A stretch of DNA of 64,000 bases from Nonomuraea longispora. GTDB taxonomy: Bacteria > Actinomycetota > Actinomycetes > Streptosporangiales > Streptosporangiaceae. A program made the translations under genes and the position numbers. Where the stretch lies: the NCBI RefSeq assembly GCF_004348345.1, contig NZ_SMJZ01000010.1, positions 1-64,000 of the forward strand, written 5' to 3'. This document shows, piece by piece, positions 23,270-32,760 of the stretch. The notes below the pieces were generated by a model. It worked only from the letters and a program-made list of their open reading frames with translations, did no database searches and was not told the DNA's origin. Numbering within the stretch: the stretch's first letter is position 1; each line of letters opens with the position of its first letter.

Positions 23270-23806
23270 ATGACCGAAAAGACCGAAACCACGCCTGGAT
23301 GGCTCGCTCCCGAAGAACTGGAGTCGGTGCGCGGCCAGCTGCCCGTCCTCTACATCGACGCCGTGCCGGTGCGCGTCGACGACGCCGGCGTGGTGACTCA
23401 CGTCGGCCTGCTGCTGCGCATAGCCGGGGACGGAACCGTCAGCAGGGCACTGGTTTCGGGGCGGGTGCTGCTCCACGAGCGCATCCGTGACGCGCTCATG
23501 CGCCACCTGGAGAAGGACCTCGGCCCCGTGGCGCTGCCGAGGATCCCGGCCTCGCCGCAGCCGTTCACGGTCGCGGAGTATTTCCCCACGCCCGGCGTCA
23601 CCCCCTACCACGACCCGCGCCAGCACGCGGTGTCGCTGGCCTACATCGTGCCCGTGGCGGGGGACTGCCGGCCCCGGCAGGACGCCCTCGACCTGGTGTG
23701 GTTCACCCCGGAGGAGGCGGCGTCGCCGATGGTGCAGCAGGAAATGCCCGGCGGGCAGGGCGTGCTGCTGAAGCAGGCGCTCGCCCACGTCGGCTGCCTG
23801 ACCTGA
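23270..23806 (+). CDS. DUF4916 / NUDIX-like protein
   Basis: The 178-residue protein resembles the actinobacterial DUF4916 family, a NUDIX-fold group: GWLAPEELESVRGQLPVLYIDAVPVRVDDAG at the start, GLLLRI and RALVSGRVLLHERIRDALMRHLEKDLG in the middle. The standard Nudix box GX5EX7REUXEEXGU is not intact: the segment after GRVLLHERIRDAL lacks the REUXEE core. Pyrophosphatase activity is therefore uncertain. ATG 23270 is chosen because upstream residues of the open frame are Arg-rich and unlike the family. Convergent with the amidase gene. Confidence 0.75.
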   Translation: MTEKTETTPGWLAPEELESVRGQLPVLYIDAVPVRVDDAGVVTHVGLLLRIAGDGTVSRALVSGRVLLHERIRDALMRHLEKDLGPVALPRIPASPQPFTVAEYFPTPGVTPYHDPRQHAVSLAYIVPVAGDCRPRQDALDLVWFTPEEAASPMVQQEMPGGQGVLLKQALAHVGCLT

Positions 23807-23829
23807 GCGAAGGTCGCCTGCCCGGAGTC

Positions 23830-23877
23830 GAATACAGGGCCGAATACAGGGCCGAGTTCAGGGCCGAGTTCAGGGCC
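23830..23877. repeat. Four 12-bp tandem repeats
   Basis: Two copies of GAATACAGGGCC (23830-23853) are followed by two of GAGTTCAGGGCC (23854-23877). The array sits between the convergent DUF4916 and amidase genes and covers the amidase stop codon and its last codons. Confidence 0.95.
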
Positions 23878-24388
23878 GCTCGGCGCCCCGGCGTACCCAG
23901 TCGTAGAGCGGGTCGCCGGGGCACGAGGTGGCGAAGCCGTCACGGTGGCCCTTGACCTCGTTGCCGGCGTCGCCGTGCTCGCGCAGGTGTTCGATGGCGT
24001 CGACGAGGGCGTGGAGCAGGTCGTCGTTGGGCTCGGTCAGCCCCGAGCTGCCGACCAGCGCGAGCACCGCGTAGTGGCCGGAGTTGAGGCCCGCGCCGTT
24101 GGCGGCGGGCAGCGCGTGGGGGCCGCGGCCCATGAACGTGTAGCGGTGGGGGCAGCACACCATGCTGTAGCCGATGTCGATGTAGGTCTCGCCACGGCCG
24201 CCCGACATGTGCATCTTCTGGATGTCTCTCACCAGGTCACCGCACTTGTCATGGTTGGCGGACTCGGTCAGGTCGGCCGGCACCTTGCCGCCGGTGTAGT
24301 GGATCTTCACCCCCTTGGTCGACTCCAGGCGGGTGTACTCGCTCGTCGGCTTCTTGGCGTGCCACTCGGCACGGGTGATCAAGCTCAT
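23870..24388 (-). CDS. PGRP-type N-acetylmuramoyl-L-alanine amidase
   Basis: The 172-residue protein is an amidase_2/PGRP domain and little else. Zinc ligands are the His in KIHYTGG, the His in KGHRDGF and the Cys in TSCPGDPLYDW, the arrangement of active T7-lysozyme-like amidases; a Tyr-rich RYTFMGRGPHALPAANGAGLNS loop shapes the groove. It would cut between MurNAc and the stem peptide. No signal peptide or wall-binding repeat is seen, unlike most exported amidases. The ATG at 24388 has GGAGAGG upstream; longer starts add an unlikely leader. Tandem repeats overlap its 3' end. Confidence 0.88.
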   Translation of the reverse strand: MSLITRAEWHAKKPTSEYTRLESTKGVKIHYTGGKVPADLTESANHDKCGDLVRDIQKMHMSGGRGETYIDIGYSMVCCPHRYTFMGRGPHALPAANGAGLNSGHYAVLALVGSSGLTEPNDDLLHALVDAIEHLREHGDAGNEVKGHRDGFATSCPGDPLYDWVRRGAERP

Positions 24389-24434
24389 GGGTTCCTCTCC
24401 TGAACGGCATACTCTAGCCATCACCCCGCCAACT

Positions 24435-24474
24435 TTGTGTCATGAGCAAATCACACAACGTGACCACAGTGGTC
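24435..24474. promoter_or_regulatory. Two adjacent inverted repeats upstream of the amidase gene
   Basis: TTGTGT-N12-ACACAA (24435-24458) and GACCAC-A-GTGGTC (24462-24474) lie next to each other about 50-85 bases before the amidase start. Both are perfect 6-bp palindromes and could be operators. A TAGAGT -10-like box (minus strand) lies between them and the gene. The regulator is unknown. Confidence 0.4.
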
Positions 24475-24607
24475 TGCCGCGAGGGTGACGGTTGCCTGCC
24501 GTTTCCCAGGTAACGCGAGACAAACACACCGATCGACGGACTTGAGCCATGAGCTCCCGACTTCCGCCGATTTTCGTCGTTCTTTCCGGCGTGGCGCCTG
24601 GCTCGCG

Positions 24608-24636
24608 GCTTCCGGCGGCACCGGTGTGCCCGAAGC
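24608..24636 (-). terminator. Candidate terminator of the MurNAc/peptide operon
   Basis: A nested stem, GCTTC pairing with GAAGC outside and GGCAC-CGGT-GTGCC inside, lies about 35 bases past the ABC ATPase stop. Imperfect, no U-tract. Confidence 0.4.
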
Positions 24637-24670
24637 CGTGCCGGCAGGATCTTCACGTTTCCGCTGTGGC

Positions 24671-26263
24671 TCAGGCGAGGGTGCCCGGGATCGCGGCGAG
24701 CAGTTCGCGGGTGTAGTCATCCGCCGGATGGTCGAAGATCTCCTCGGCGGTGCCGCTTTCCACGATCCGTCCCTCACGCATGACGTGCACGGCGTGCGAG
24801 ATCATCCGTACGACGGCCAGGTCGTGGCTGATGAACAGGTAGCTCAGCCCCAGCTCCCGCTGCAGGTCGGCGAGCAGTTCCAGGATCTGCGCCTGGACGA
24901 GCACGTCGAGCGCGGAGACGGCCTCGTCCAGCACGACCAGCTCCGGCGCGAGGGCGAGGGCCCTGGCGATGGCCACCCGCTGGCGCTGGCCCCCGGACAG
25001 CTCGTGGGGCAGCCGCTCGGCCGTCGACGCCGGCAGCGACACCTTCTCCAGCAGCTCGGCCGCCGTCCTCCTGCGTTCGGCCGCCGTGCCGACGCGGTGC
25101 ACGCGCAGCGGCTCGGCGACCGACTTGCCGACGGTGTAGCGGGGGTCGAGTGAGGCGTACGGGTTCTGGAAGACCGGCTGGACGCGCCTGCGGAAGGCGA
25201 ACAGCTCCCGCCTGCCCAGCGCGGTCACGTCCGTGCCGTCGAAGCGGATGCGGCCCGAGGTGAGGTCGTCGAGGCCGAGCAGCAGGTTGGCGGTGGTCGA
25301 CTTGCCCGAGCCGGACTCCCCCACGATGGAGACGGTGCTGCCTCGCGGGATGGTGAAGGAGACCGCGTCGACCGCGGTGATCTGCTCGCCGGTGCCCCTG
25401 AGCGGGTAGACCTTGCGCAGGTCCTCGACGACGACCAGGTCGTCGGAGGCGCGCGGCGGTTCGAGCAGGCGCACCGACGACAGGCTCGGCACCGCCTTCA
25501 GCAGGCGCCTGGTGTACTCGTGACCGGGCTCGGCGAGGATGGCGGCGGCGGGCCCGATCTCGACGATCTCGCCCTGGTACATGACGGCCACCACGTCGGC
25601 CCGCTCGGCGGCCAGCGCCAGGTCGTGGGTGATGAGGAAGACCGCCGTGCCCATGTCGGCGGTGAGCCGCGCGAGCTGGTCGAGGATGCGCCGCTGTACG
25701 GTGACGTCGAGCGCGGAGGTCGGTTCGTCGGCGATGAGCAGCCTGGGCCGGCAGGCCAGCCCCATGGCGATCAGCGCGCGCTGCCGCATGCCGCCGGAGA
25801 ACTCGTGCGGATACTGCCCGATCCGCCGCTCCGGGTCGGTGATGCCGGCCATGTCCAGCAGCTCGACCACACGGGCGCGGGCCGCCTTTCCCGTGGCGAC
25901 GCCGTGCACCTCCAGGGCCTCGGCGATCTGGTCGCCGATGCGCATGAGCGGGTTGAGGTTCGACATCGGGTCCTGGGGGACCAGGCCGATGCCCGCCCCG
26001 CGGATCGCCGTCATCTCGCGCTCGCTCGCCGTGGCCAGGTCACGGCCCTCGAAGAGCACCTGGCCGCCGGTGATGCGGCCGTTGCCGGGCAGCAGCCTGT
26101 TGACAGCGGCCGCCGTGGTGGACTTGCCCGAGCCCGACTCGCCGACGACCGCCACGGTCTGGCCGGGCAGGATCTCCATCGAGACGTTCTTGACGACGGT
26201 GACGTCCTGCCGCCGGGTGCGGAAGGCGACCGAGAGGTCGCGGATCTCCAGGAGCGGGCTCAT
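24671..26263 (-). CDS. Fused double ATPase of a peptide-type ABC importer
   Basis: The 530-residue protein holds two complete ABC ATPase domains of the DppD/DppF class. The first (about 1-255) has Walker [10 protein letters not shown], signature LSGGMRQR-like [14 protein letters not shown] and Walker [13 protein letters not shown]. The second (about 275-530) has its own [23 protein letters not shown] and [12 protein letters not shown]. It would power the permease pair coded upstream in the same operon. The Glu after Walker B Asp is present in both halves. The start overlaps the serine hydrolase stop (ATGA). Confidence 0.92.
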   Translation of the reverse strand: MSPLLEIRDLSVAFRTRRQDVTVVKNVSMEILPGQTVAVVGESGSGKSTTAAAVNRLLPGNGRITGGQVLFEGRDLATASEREMTAIRGAGIGLVPQDPMSNLNPLMRIGDQIAEALEVHGVATGKAARARVVELLDMAGITDPERRIGQYPHEFSGGMRQRALIAMGLACRPRLLIADEPTSALDVTVQRRILDQLARLTADMGTAVFLITHDLALAAERADVVAVMYQGEIVEIGPAAAILAEPGHEYTRRLLKAVPSLSSVRLLEPPRASDDLVVVEDLRKVYPLRGTGEQITAVDAVSFTIPRGSTVSIVGESGSGKSTTANLLLGLDDLTSGRIRFDGTDVTALGRRELFAFRRRVQPVFQNPYASLDPRYTVGKSVAEPLRVHRVGTAAERRRTAAELLEKVSLPASTAERLPHELSGGQRQRVAIARALALAPELVVLDEAVSALDVLVQAQILELLADLQRELGLSYLFISHDLAVVRMISHAVHVMREGRIVESGTAEEIFDHPADDYTRELLAAIPGTLA

Positions 26264-27294
26264 ACGGTCCTCGATCGTTCGGTGGTGGTCCGCAGCAGGT
26301 CGGCCCAGAGCGCCTCGGTCGGCGCCGGCGTGCCCTCGACGAGCAGCCGGTTGCTCGCCAGCACGAGGGCGATGTCGCGGCCCGGTACGAAGCCGACGGC
26401 GCAGCCCACGTAGCCGGGATGGCCGAGCACGGTGACCGTCTCGCCGGCGAGCGCCAGGTCGTACCTGCGAAAGCCCAGGGCCTGGGCCGGGTCGGGTCCG
26501 GCGGCGAAGAACTCCCGGGCCGCCTCCGGCCGCCACAGCCGGTCGTGCTCCTCGTAGCGGGACATCGCGGTGGCGTACCTCAGCAGGTCGGGCACGGTCG
26601 AGAAGAGCCCGGCGTGCCCGGAGACCCCGTCGAAGGCGTGGTAGGCGTTGCCGTCGGCGACCTGCCCGAGCACGGGCTCGCGGCGCCAGCGGGCGAAGTC
26701 GCCGCTGCGGTACGGCACAGGGTACGGCTCGCCCGTGTCCAGCATGCGCATCTCGACCCGGTCGTCCAGGGCGCTCATGGCGGCCTCGGCGCCGGCCGGG
26801 CGGGCGTACGTGGTCTTGGTGAGACCGAGCGGCCTGGTGACCAGCTCGGCCACGGCCCGTTCCAGGCGCAGCCCCGTGACGGCGGAGACGATCCGGCCGA
26901 GCAGGACGAAGCCGAGGTCGGAGTAGTGCCGTGCGCGGCCGGGCCGGTAGCGCGGGGGCGGCAGCTGCGGCTGGATGTAGAGCGGCCACCACTCCCACAG
27001 GCCGCCCCGGTGCAGCAGCAGGTCGCGTACGGTGATCGCCTCGTACGACCGCGGCAGGTACGCGCTGAGCGGCGCGTCGAGGTCCACGAGCCGATCGGAC
27101 ACCAGGCGGATGAGCGCCGTCGTCGTCGCCACGACCTTGGTGACGGAGGCGAGGTCGTGGTAGGTGTCGAGGGTCATCGCCGCGACGCCCTCGCGCTCGC
27201 CGTCGATCCAGCGCACGGTGCGGTGGCCGGTGCACTCGGTCAGGTCGAACCAGGGCGTGCGCGCGGCCTTGACCATGCCGGGTGGGGCCTTCAT
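26260..27294 (-). CDS. Beta-lactamase-fold serine hydrolase
   Basis: The 344-residue protein is a class C beta-lactamase/DD-peptidase-like hydrolase without a signal peptide. The SxxK motif is SVTK (Ser and Lys of DLASVTKVV), the second motif is YSD in [12 protein letters not shown], and GHPGYVG near the C-terminus takes the KTG place. It lies between anmK and the ABC ATPase with 4-nt overlaps on both sides, so it is made with MurNAc salvage enzymes and may trim imported muropeptides or their peptides. Esterase activity is an alternative. Cytosolic location is inferred from the lack of a leader. Confidence 0.85.
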   Translation of the reverse strand: MKAPPGMVKAARTPWFDLTECTGHRTVRWIDGEREGVAAMTLDTYHDLASVTKVVATTTALIRLVSDRLVDLDAPLSAYLPRSYEAITVRDLLLHRGGLWEWWPLYIQPQLPPPRYRPGRARHYSDLGFVLLGRIVSAVTGLRLERAVAELVTRPLGLTKTTYARPAGAEAAMSALDDRVEMRMLDTGEPYPVPYRSGDFARWRREPVLGQVADGNAYHAFDGVSGHAGLFSTVPDLLRYATAMSRYEEHDRLWRPEAAREFFAAGPDPAQALGFRRYDLALAGETVTVLGHPGYVGCAVGFVPGRDIALVLASNRLLVEGTPAPTEALWADLLRTTTERSRTV

Positions 27295-28454
27295 CGCGTC
27301 AGCACCAGCGACGTGGGCGCTCCCGCGAGCGGCGCGGGCAGCACGAGCGGGCCAGCGCCCGGAGTCAGCGTGCCGAGGACGCGGGCGGCCCGCGCGCCGG
27401 TCCCGCCGGGCGCGGTGCCCGGCAGTCCGTGCGCGCTCAGCCAGCCGATGAGGGCGAACGCGATGGCCTCCTTGTCGTCGGCGGGCGCGCCGAGGTCGTC
27501 GGAGGGGCGTACGTCCACGGCGGGCAGCGCCGAACGCAGCCCGTCCATGATCACCGGGTTGCGGCAGCCACCGCCGGAGACGACCAGCGTGCGCACCCCG
27601 GCCTTCCGCACGTCGCCGGCGACCGTGCGCACGGTCAGCTCGGTGAGCGTGGCGACCAGGTCGGCGTCGCCCACCTCGCCGCCCGCCCTGGCCAGCGCCT
27701 CGTCGACGTGGCCGGGGTGGAACAGCTCCTTGCCGGTGCTCTTGGGCGGTGCCAGCCGGTAGTAGGGCTCGTCGAGCAGCGCCTCCAGCAGCGGCGGCGA
27801 CACCCGCCCCGAGGCCGCGATCCGGCCGTCCTCGTCGAAGCCGCGGGCGTTCAGCGCCCGGCCCGTCACCACGGCGTCGATGAGCGCGTTGGCCGGGCCG
27901 ATGTCGTAGGCGTACAGCTCGTTCCCGCGTACCACGGTCATGTTGGCGATGCCGCCGAGGTTGAGCGCGCCCGCGCCGCCTTCGTACGCGCCGAGCAGCA
28001 GCCCGTCCAGCACCGACACGAGCGGGGCGCCGTGCCCGCCGGCGGTGATGTCCCTGACGCGCACGTCGGAAAGCACGGGTGTGCCCGTGCGCTCGGCGAT
28101 CCAGGCCGGCTGGCCGATCTGCAGCGTGCCGCGCGCGTGCGTCCTCTCGACCCAGTGGAAGACGGTCTGCCCGTGCGACACGATCAGGTCGGCGGGGCCG
28201 CCCTCGGCGATCGCCGCGGCGGCGGCCTCGGCGAAGCACTGCCCGATGAGGGTGTCGAGCTCGCACATCTCGGCCAGGGTGGTGGGCGCGGGCGGCAGCG
28301 CCGCGATCAGCCGGGCGCGCAGCTCCTCCGGGTACGGCGTGCTCGCCGTGTGCCCGACCCGGCCGCGGAGCACGCCGTCCGCCAGGGCGAAGTCGACCAC
28401 GGCCACGTCGATCCCGTCGTGAGACGTGCCGGAGATCATCCCGAGAACCTTCAT
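27291..28454 (-). CDS. anmK: Anhydro-N-acetylmuramic acid kinase
   Basis: The 387-residue enzyme phosphorylates and hydrates 1,6-anhydroMurNAc to MurNAc-6-phosphate in wall recycling. The opening [20 protein letters not shown] is diagnostic, followed by [14 protein letters not shown] and [11 protein letters not shown]. The ATG at 28454 overlaps the murQ stop (ATGA). Its product is the MurQ substrate coded next to it. Confidence 0.94.
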   Translation of the reverse strand: MKVLGMISGTSHDGIDVAVVDFALADGVLRGRVGHTASTPYPEELRARLIAALPPAPTTLAEMCELDTLIGQCFAEAAAAAIAEGGPADLIVSHGQTVFHWVERTHARGTLQIGQPAWIAERTGTPVLSDVRVRDITAGGHGAPLVSVLDGLLLGAYEGGAGALNLGGIANMTVVRGNELYAYDIGPANALIDAVVTGRALNARGFDEDGRIAASGRVSPPLLEALLDEPYYRLAPPKSTGKELFHPGHVDEALARAGGEVGDADLVATLTELTVRTVAGDVRKAGVRTLVVSGGGCRNPVIMDGLRSALPAVDVRPSDDLGAPADDKEAIAFALIGWLSAHGLPGTAPGGTGARAARVLGTLTPGAGPLVLPAPLAGAPTSLVLTR

Positions 28455-29350
28455 GCCCGCTCCTCCAGCGCCTCGCGCAGTCTGCCGCCGGCTCCGGCCA
28501 GCCGGGCCGCCGCGTCGCACGGTGCCAGGCCGAAGCGGGCGGCGACGACCGCCTGTTTCACGTTGAAGCCGTTGGCGTCCAGCACGGCCAGCGCCTCCTC
28601 ACGCTCGGCGCCCGTGATCGCGCGCACGATGCGCACGGCCCGCTCACGCAGCTTGCCGTTGGTCGCCTTCACGTCGACCATCAGGTTGCCGTACGTCTTG
28701 CCGAGCCGCACCATGACGATCGTCGAGAACATGTTGAGCACGAGCTTCTGCGCCGTGCCCGCCTTGAGCCGGGTCGAGCCGCTGACCACCTCGGGCCCGA
28801 CGAGCACCTCGACGGCGTGGGCGGCGGCCGCGCTCAGCGGCGTGCCCGCGTTGCACGACAGCCCCACGGTCAGCGCGCCGAGTTCGCGGGCCCGCCGCAC
28901 GGCGGCCAGCACGTACGGGGTGCGCCCGCTGGACGCGATGCCCACCACGGTGTCGAGCGGCCCGACGCCGGCCGCGTCGACGGCCGCCGCCCCGGCCCTC
29001 TCGTCGTCCTCGGCCCCTTCGCGGGGCGACACGATCGCGCCCTCACCGCCGGCGATGATCGCGAAGACCTGCTCGGGCGGCGTGCCGAACGTGGGCGGGC
29101 ACTCGGACGCGTCCAGCACGCCGAGCCGCCCGGGGGTGCCCGCGCCGACGTACACGAGCCGGCCACCCGCCCGCACCCGTTCGGAGGTGGCCTCGATCGC
29201 CTCCGTGATCTGCGGCAGCGCCCCGGCGACCGCTGCGGGGACGGCGGCGTCGGCCGCGTTCATGGTCGCGGCCAGTTCGCCCACGCTCATCGTGTCGATG
29301 CCGGCGAACCGGGGGTCGGCCGTTTCCGTCGTCAGGTGTGAGAGGTTCAC
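28451..29350 (-). CDS. murQ: N-acetylmuramic acid-6-phosphate etherase
   Basis: The 299-residue SIS-domain enzyme removes D-lactate from MurNAc-6P, giving GlcNAc-6P. It shows the opening [17 protein letters not shown], the sugar-phosphate site [21 protein letters not shown] with the catalytic Glu in [10 protein letters not shown], and [16 protein letters not shown]. Length is typical. The start is GTG, overlapping the permease stop as GTGA. With anmK it forms the MurNAc salvage core. Confidence 0.95.
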   Translation of the reverse strand: MNLSHLTTETADPRFAGIDTMSVGELAATMNAADAAVPAAVAGALPQITEAIEATSERVRAGGRLVYVGAGTPGRLGVLDASECPPTFGTPPEQVFAIIAGGEGAIVSPREGAEDDERAGAAAVDAAGVGPLDTVVGIASSGRTPYVLAAVRRARELGALTVGLSCNAGTPLSAAAAHAVEVLVGPEVVSGSTRLKAGTAQKLVLNMFSTIVMVRLGKTYGNLMVDVKATNGKLRERAVRIVRAITGAEREEALAVLDANGFNVKQAVVAARFGLAPCDAAARLAGAGGRLREALEERA

Positions 29351-30177
29351 CGCTTGCCTCGGTTTCGCGGGTCGAGAGTGTCACGCAGGCCGTCGCCGAG
29401 CAGGTTCAGCCCCACCACGAGCAGGACCACGACCGCGCCCGGCGCGATCAGGGTCCAGGGAGCGATGAACACCAGGCTGCGCGCCTCGTAGATCATGGAC
29501 CCGAGCGACGGCGCCGGCGGCGGCGTGCCCAGGCCGAGGAAGCTCAGCGACGCCTCGGTGAGCACGGCCCACGACAGGGAGAGCGCGACCTGGACGACGA
29601 CGATCGAGGTGATGTTGGGCAGCACGTGGCGCAGCATGATCTGCCAGCGGCTCAGGCCGGTCGAGACGGCCGCCTTGACGTACTCGATCTCCCTCAGCGA
29701 CAACACGGGGCCGCGGGTGACGCGGATGAAGATGGGCACGTACACGATGGCGATGGCCACGGCGATGGTGAACCGGTTGCGGTCCAGCACCGAGGCCAGC
29801 GACAGCGCCAGCAGCAGCGGTGGGAACGCGAACAACACGTTCGTGACGCCGCCGATCGCGCCGTCGGCGACGCCCCTGTAGAAGCCGGACACGAGCCCGC
29901 CCAGCGTGCCCACCACGGTCGCGAACGCCACCGCCACGACCGCGACGAACGCGGAGTTGCCCACGCCGGCCGCCGCGCGGGAGAAGACGTCCCTGCCGAA
30001 CTGGTCGGTGCCGAACAGGTGCTCGCCCGACGGCGCGCGGAAGCGCGAGGGCGGGTGCTGGGCGATCGGGTCGTACGGCAGCAGCCCGGCGTACGACAGC
30101 ACCGCCACGGCGGCCAGCAGCACGAGGATGGCGCCGCCCGCGAGCCCGGCGGGGCTGCGCCGCAGCAGCGCGGTCAT
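29347..30177 (-). CDS. Peptide-type ABC permease (DppC class)
   Basis: The 276-residue membrane protein starts with a short cytosolic segment, one hydrophobic span, then the OppC-type loop GTDQFGRDVFSRAAAG. The C-terminal five-span core carries the EAA-type loop AAVSTGLSRWQIMLRHVLPN. It pairs with the DppB-like permease coded just upstream, overlapping it by 4 nt. Substrate by context: muropeptides, MurNAc-peptides or other short peptides. Confidence 0.9.
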   Translation of the reverse strand: MTALLRRSPAGLAGGAILVLLAAVAVLSYAGLLPYDPIAQHPPSRFRAPSGEHLFGTDQFGRDVFSRAAAGVGNSAFVAVVAVAFATVVGTLGGLVSGFYRGVADGAIGGVTNVLFAFPPLLLALSLASVLDRNRFTIAVAIAIVYVPIFIRVTRGPVLSLREIEYVKAAVSTGLSRWQIMLRHVLPNITSIVVVQVALSLSWAVLTEASLSFLGLGTPPPAPSLGSMIYEARSLVFIAPWTLIAPGAVVVLLVVGLNLLGDGLRDTLDPRNRGKR

Positions 30178-31142
30178 GACGCCCTCACCCGGGGGTCGAT
30201 GATCCGGTAGAGGGCGTCGGTCAGCAGGTTGACGACGACGAACGCCAGCGCGATCACGAGCACGGTGCTCTGCACGACCGCGTACTCCTTCTGCTGGATG
30301 CCCAGCAGCACCTGCCTGCCGATGCCCGGCACGGAGAAGATCTGCTCGACCACCACCGCGCCGCCGAGCAGGTAGCCAAACTGCAGGCCCGTCATGGTCA
30401 CGATGGGCACGAGCGCGTTGCCGAGCACGTGCCTGACCTGCAGCCGCCGCTCCGGCACGCCCTTGGCGCGGGCGGTGCGCACGAAGTCGTGCGAGCGCAC
30501 CTCGAGCACCGCCGTGCGGGTGGTGCGCAGGATCGGCGCCGCGATGCCGAAGCCGAGGACGAGCGCGGGCAGGAACATCTGCTGCAGGTTGAGCAGCGGG
30601 TCCTCGACGAGCGTGGCGAAGCCCTGCCCGTTGGGGTTGAACCCGAACGACGCCGCGAAGATCGACAGCAGCGTGGTGGCCAGCAGGAACGCGGGGATCG
30701 ACAGCCCGGCCAGGCTCACGACCTGGCCGATGGCGTCCCTGGGCGCGTTGGCCCTCGACGCCGAGAGCATGCCGAGCGGCACCCCGACCAGCAGGGCCAG
30801 CACGATCGAGAACACCGCCAGCTCGAACGTCACCGGCAGCGCGTGCAGGGTCAGGTCGAGCACGCTCTGCTGGGAGCGCGCCGAGTAGCCGAAGTTCCCG
30901 GTGACCATGTTGCCGAGCCAGGCGAAGAACTGCGTGACCAGCGGCTGGTCGAGGCCGTAGTACTGTTCGAGCGCCTGCTTCTGCGCCGGGGTGAGCGCCG
31001 CGGCCTCGGTGCCGAGCCCTGCCGTGATCTGGTTGCCGGGGATCGCCCGGAGCATGACGAACACGAACACGGCCACCCCGAACAGGGTGCCCAGTGTGCT
31101 CGCCACGCGCCGGACGGCGCGGTTGCCTGCGATCCGGCGCAT
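30174..31142 (-). CDS. Peptide-type ABC permease (DppB class)
   Basis: The 322-residue protein has the DppB/OppB layout: an N-terminal span (STLGTLFGVAVFVFVMLRAIPGN), a periplasmic domain with YGLDQPLVTQFFAWLGN, and a core with the EAA loop TARAKGVPERRLQVRHVLGN. The C-terminus NLLTDALYRIIDPRVR is typical. The ATG overlaps the binding-protein stop by one base (TGATG). Confidence 0.92.
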   Translation of the reverse strand: MRRIAGNRAVRRVASTLGTLFGVAVFVFVMLRAIPGNQITAGLGTEAAALTPAQKQALEQYYGLDQPLVTQFFAWLGNMVTGNFGYSARSQQSVLDLTLHALPVTFELAVFSIVLALLVGVPLGMLSASRANAPRDAIGQVVSLAGLSIPAFLLATTLLSIFAASFGFNPNGQGFATLVEDPLLNLQQMFLPALVLGFGIAAPILRTTRTAVLEVRSHDFVRTARAKGVPERRLQVRHVLGNALVPIVTMTGLQFGYLLGGAVVVEQIFSVPGIGRQVLLGIQQKEYAVVQSTVLVIALAFVVVNLLTDALYRIIDPRVRAS

Positions 31143-32680
31143 CAGCTGACGGACGTGGTGCGCAGGTACTGCAGCGAGCCGCTGGCCATGGGTACGAAGC
31201 CCTGCACGTTCGCCGTGGTCGCGGTGTAGGTGTAGCCGGCGAACAACCAGATCCAGGCGGCGTTGTCCTCCAGGTGGGCGGCGACCTGGTCGTAGATCGG
31301 CTTGCGGGCGGCCTGGTCGGTGGTGGCCTTGCCCTCGGCGAACAGCTTGTCCAGTTCGGGCGAGCTGTAGCCGGCGACCTTGTTGAGGTTGCCGTCGCTG
31401 GTGAAGTAGCGGCCGTAGGAGCCGTCGGGGTCGGGGCGGCCGCCGTTGAGCGCGACGGCGGCGTCGAAGTCGGCCGCCACCCATCGGTCCACGAACGCGC
31501 CCGACTCCAGCACCTCCAGCTCCAGGTTGATCTTGGCCTCGGCGAGCTGCGCCTTGAGGTTCTGGGCCTCGTTGACGGAGGTGGCGTACTCGCCCTGGGA
31601 GACGATGGTCTTGACGGTCACCCCGCCGGACTTGCCGGCCTTGGCGAGATAGCCGGCCGCCTTGGCCAGGTCGCGGGTGGGGCAGGGGCGCTTGGACGGG
31701 TCCGACCTGTAGGCCGGCGCGGTGATCGGGCCGGTCACCTCGCCCTCGCCGAGCGCGGCCGTGTCGAGCACCTGCTTGCGGTCGATGGCGCACTGGATCG
31801 CCAGCCGCACGTTGACGTCCTTGAGCTCGCCGTGGCGGCCGTTGAGCTGGAGGACGTGGTAGTTGAGCTGCGGCGTCTTGGCGACCGTGATGGTGCCGCC
31901 GCTCTCGGCGGTCTGGGCGACGAGCGGGTCGTCGAAGACCGCGAGCTGCACGTTGCCCGACTGCATCGCCGACACGATGGACGACTCGTCGGGGATCACC
32001 CGGAACTCGACCGTCGGGACCTGCGGCTTCTCGGGGCCCCAGTACGTGTCGTTCCTGGCAAGCGTCAGCGACTGGCTGGCCACCCGCTTGCCCAGCCTGA
32101 ACGGACCCGTGCCGTTGGGGGTGGTGGTGAGCTCCTGCTCGGTGTCGTCGGAAGAGAGCATGGCCATGTTGACGGTGGCGAGGTTGGCGGGCAGCGCCGC
32201 GTCGGGGCCGGTCAGCTCCAGCACCACGGTGTTCGCGTCGGGCGCCTCGACGGACTTCACCGACGCCAACGACGCCCTGGCCACGGCCGCCGTCTTCTCG
32301 TCCATGAGCCTCTCCAGCGACGCCTTGACGTCCTTGGAGTCGAACGTGCTGCCGTCGGCGAAGGTCACGCCCTGGCGCAGCTTGAGGGTGAGCTTCTCGC
32401 CGTCCTTCGAGGCCTCCCACGACTGGGCCAGCCCCGGCACCACGTTGAGGTCCTTGTCGAACTCCGTGAGCGTGCCGTACAGGTTCTGCAGCACGTTGAC
32501 GGCCTGGAACTGGGTGGCCTTCCAGGGGAAGAGCGTGTCCGGGTCGGAGGTCACGCCGACCACGAGTCCCTTGGCGGGCGCGTCGCCGCCGGCCGCGGGG
32601 GCGGAGGGGGACGAACAGCTGGTGAGGGCGATGGACAGCGCCGCGGCGATGCCGACCGCGGAGAGCGCGCCACGGGGCAT
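31142..32680 (-). CDS. Family 5 substrate-binding lipoprotein
   Basis: The 512-residue protein is an exported solute-binding protein of the DppA/OppA class. The lipobox IALTSC places the lipid on Cys22 after a hydrophobic signal; the fold markers LKLRQGVTFADGSTFDSKDV and NVRLAIQCAIDRKQVL follow. First gene of the operon that continues through both permeases, murQ, anmK, the serine hydrolase and the ATPase, so its ligand is probably a cell-wall muropeptide or MurNAc-peptide. GGAG lies five bases before the ATG. Divergent from the RpiR regulator. Confidence 0.92.
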   Translation of the reverse strand: MPRGALSAVGIAAALSIALTSCSSPSAPAAGGDAPAKGLVVGVTSDPDTLFPWKATQFQAVNVLQNLYGTLTEFDKDLNVVPGLAQSWEASKDGEKLTLKLRQGVTFADGSTFDSKDVKASLERLMDEKTAAVARASLASVKSVEAPDANTVVLELTGPDAALPANLATVNMAMLSSDDTEQELTTTPNGTGPFRLGKRVASQSLTLARNDTYWGPEKPQVPTVEFRVIPDESSIVSAMQSGNVQLAVFDDPLVAQTAESGGTITVAKTPQLNYHVLQLNGRHGELKDVNVRLAIQCAIDRKQVLDTAALGEGEVTGPITAPAYRSDPSKRPCPTRDLAKAAGYLAKAGKSGGVTVKTIVSQGEYATSVNEAQNLKAQLAEAKINLELEVLESGAFVDRWVAADFDAAVALNGGRPDPDGSYGRYFTSDGNLNKVAGYSSPELDKLFAEGKATTDQAARKPIYDQVAAHLEDNAAWIWLFAGYTYTATTANVQGFVPMASGSLQYLRTTSVS

Positions 32681-32710
32681 GTGGTCTCCTCGGAGGAGTA
32701 GGTCATAAAA

Positions 32711-32739
32711 TTACGCAGACCCTACCATTAGGGTATTAA
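32711..32739 (+). promoter_or_regulatory. RpiR-gene promoter with an internal operator palindrome
   Basis: TTACGC (32711-32716), a 17-nt spacer and TATTAA (32734-32739) form a promoter toward the RpiR gene. ACCCTA-N4-TAGGGT, a perfect inverted repeat at 32719-32734, fills the spacer and lies in the same 80-bp gap that must hold the divergent operon's promoter. This is the best candidate site for the RpiR regulator. Confidence 0.5.
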
Positions 32740-32760
32740 TATTCCTTTGCGGGGGGAACC

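Noticed and set aside
23830-23877. Possible CRISPR-like array
   Set aside because: Units are 12 bp and directly adjacent with no spacers, so this is a plain tandem repeat; no cas genes are present.
30174-32420. Long minus-strand frame that would make a much larger DppB permease
   Set aside because: The upstream part is an Arg/Gly-rich out-of-frame reading of the binding-protein gene. The permease start at 31142 has a one-base overlap with that gene and a normal N-terminus.
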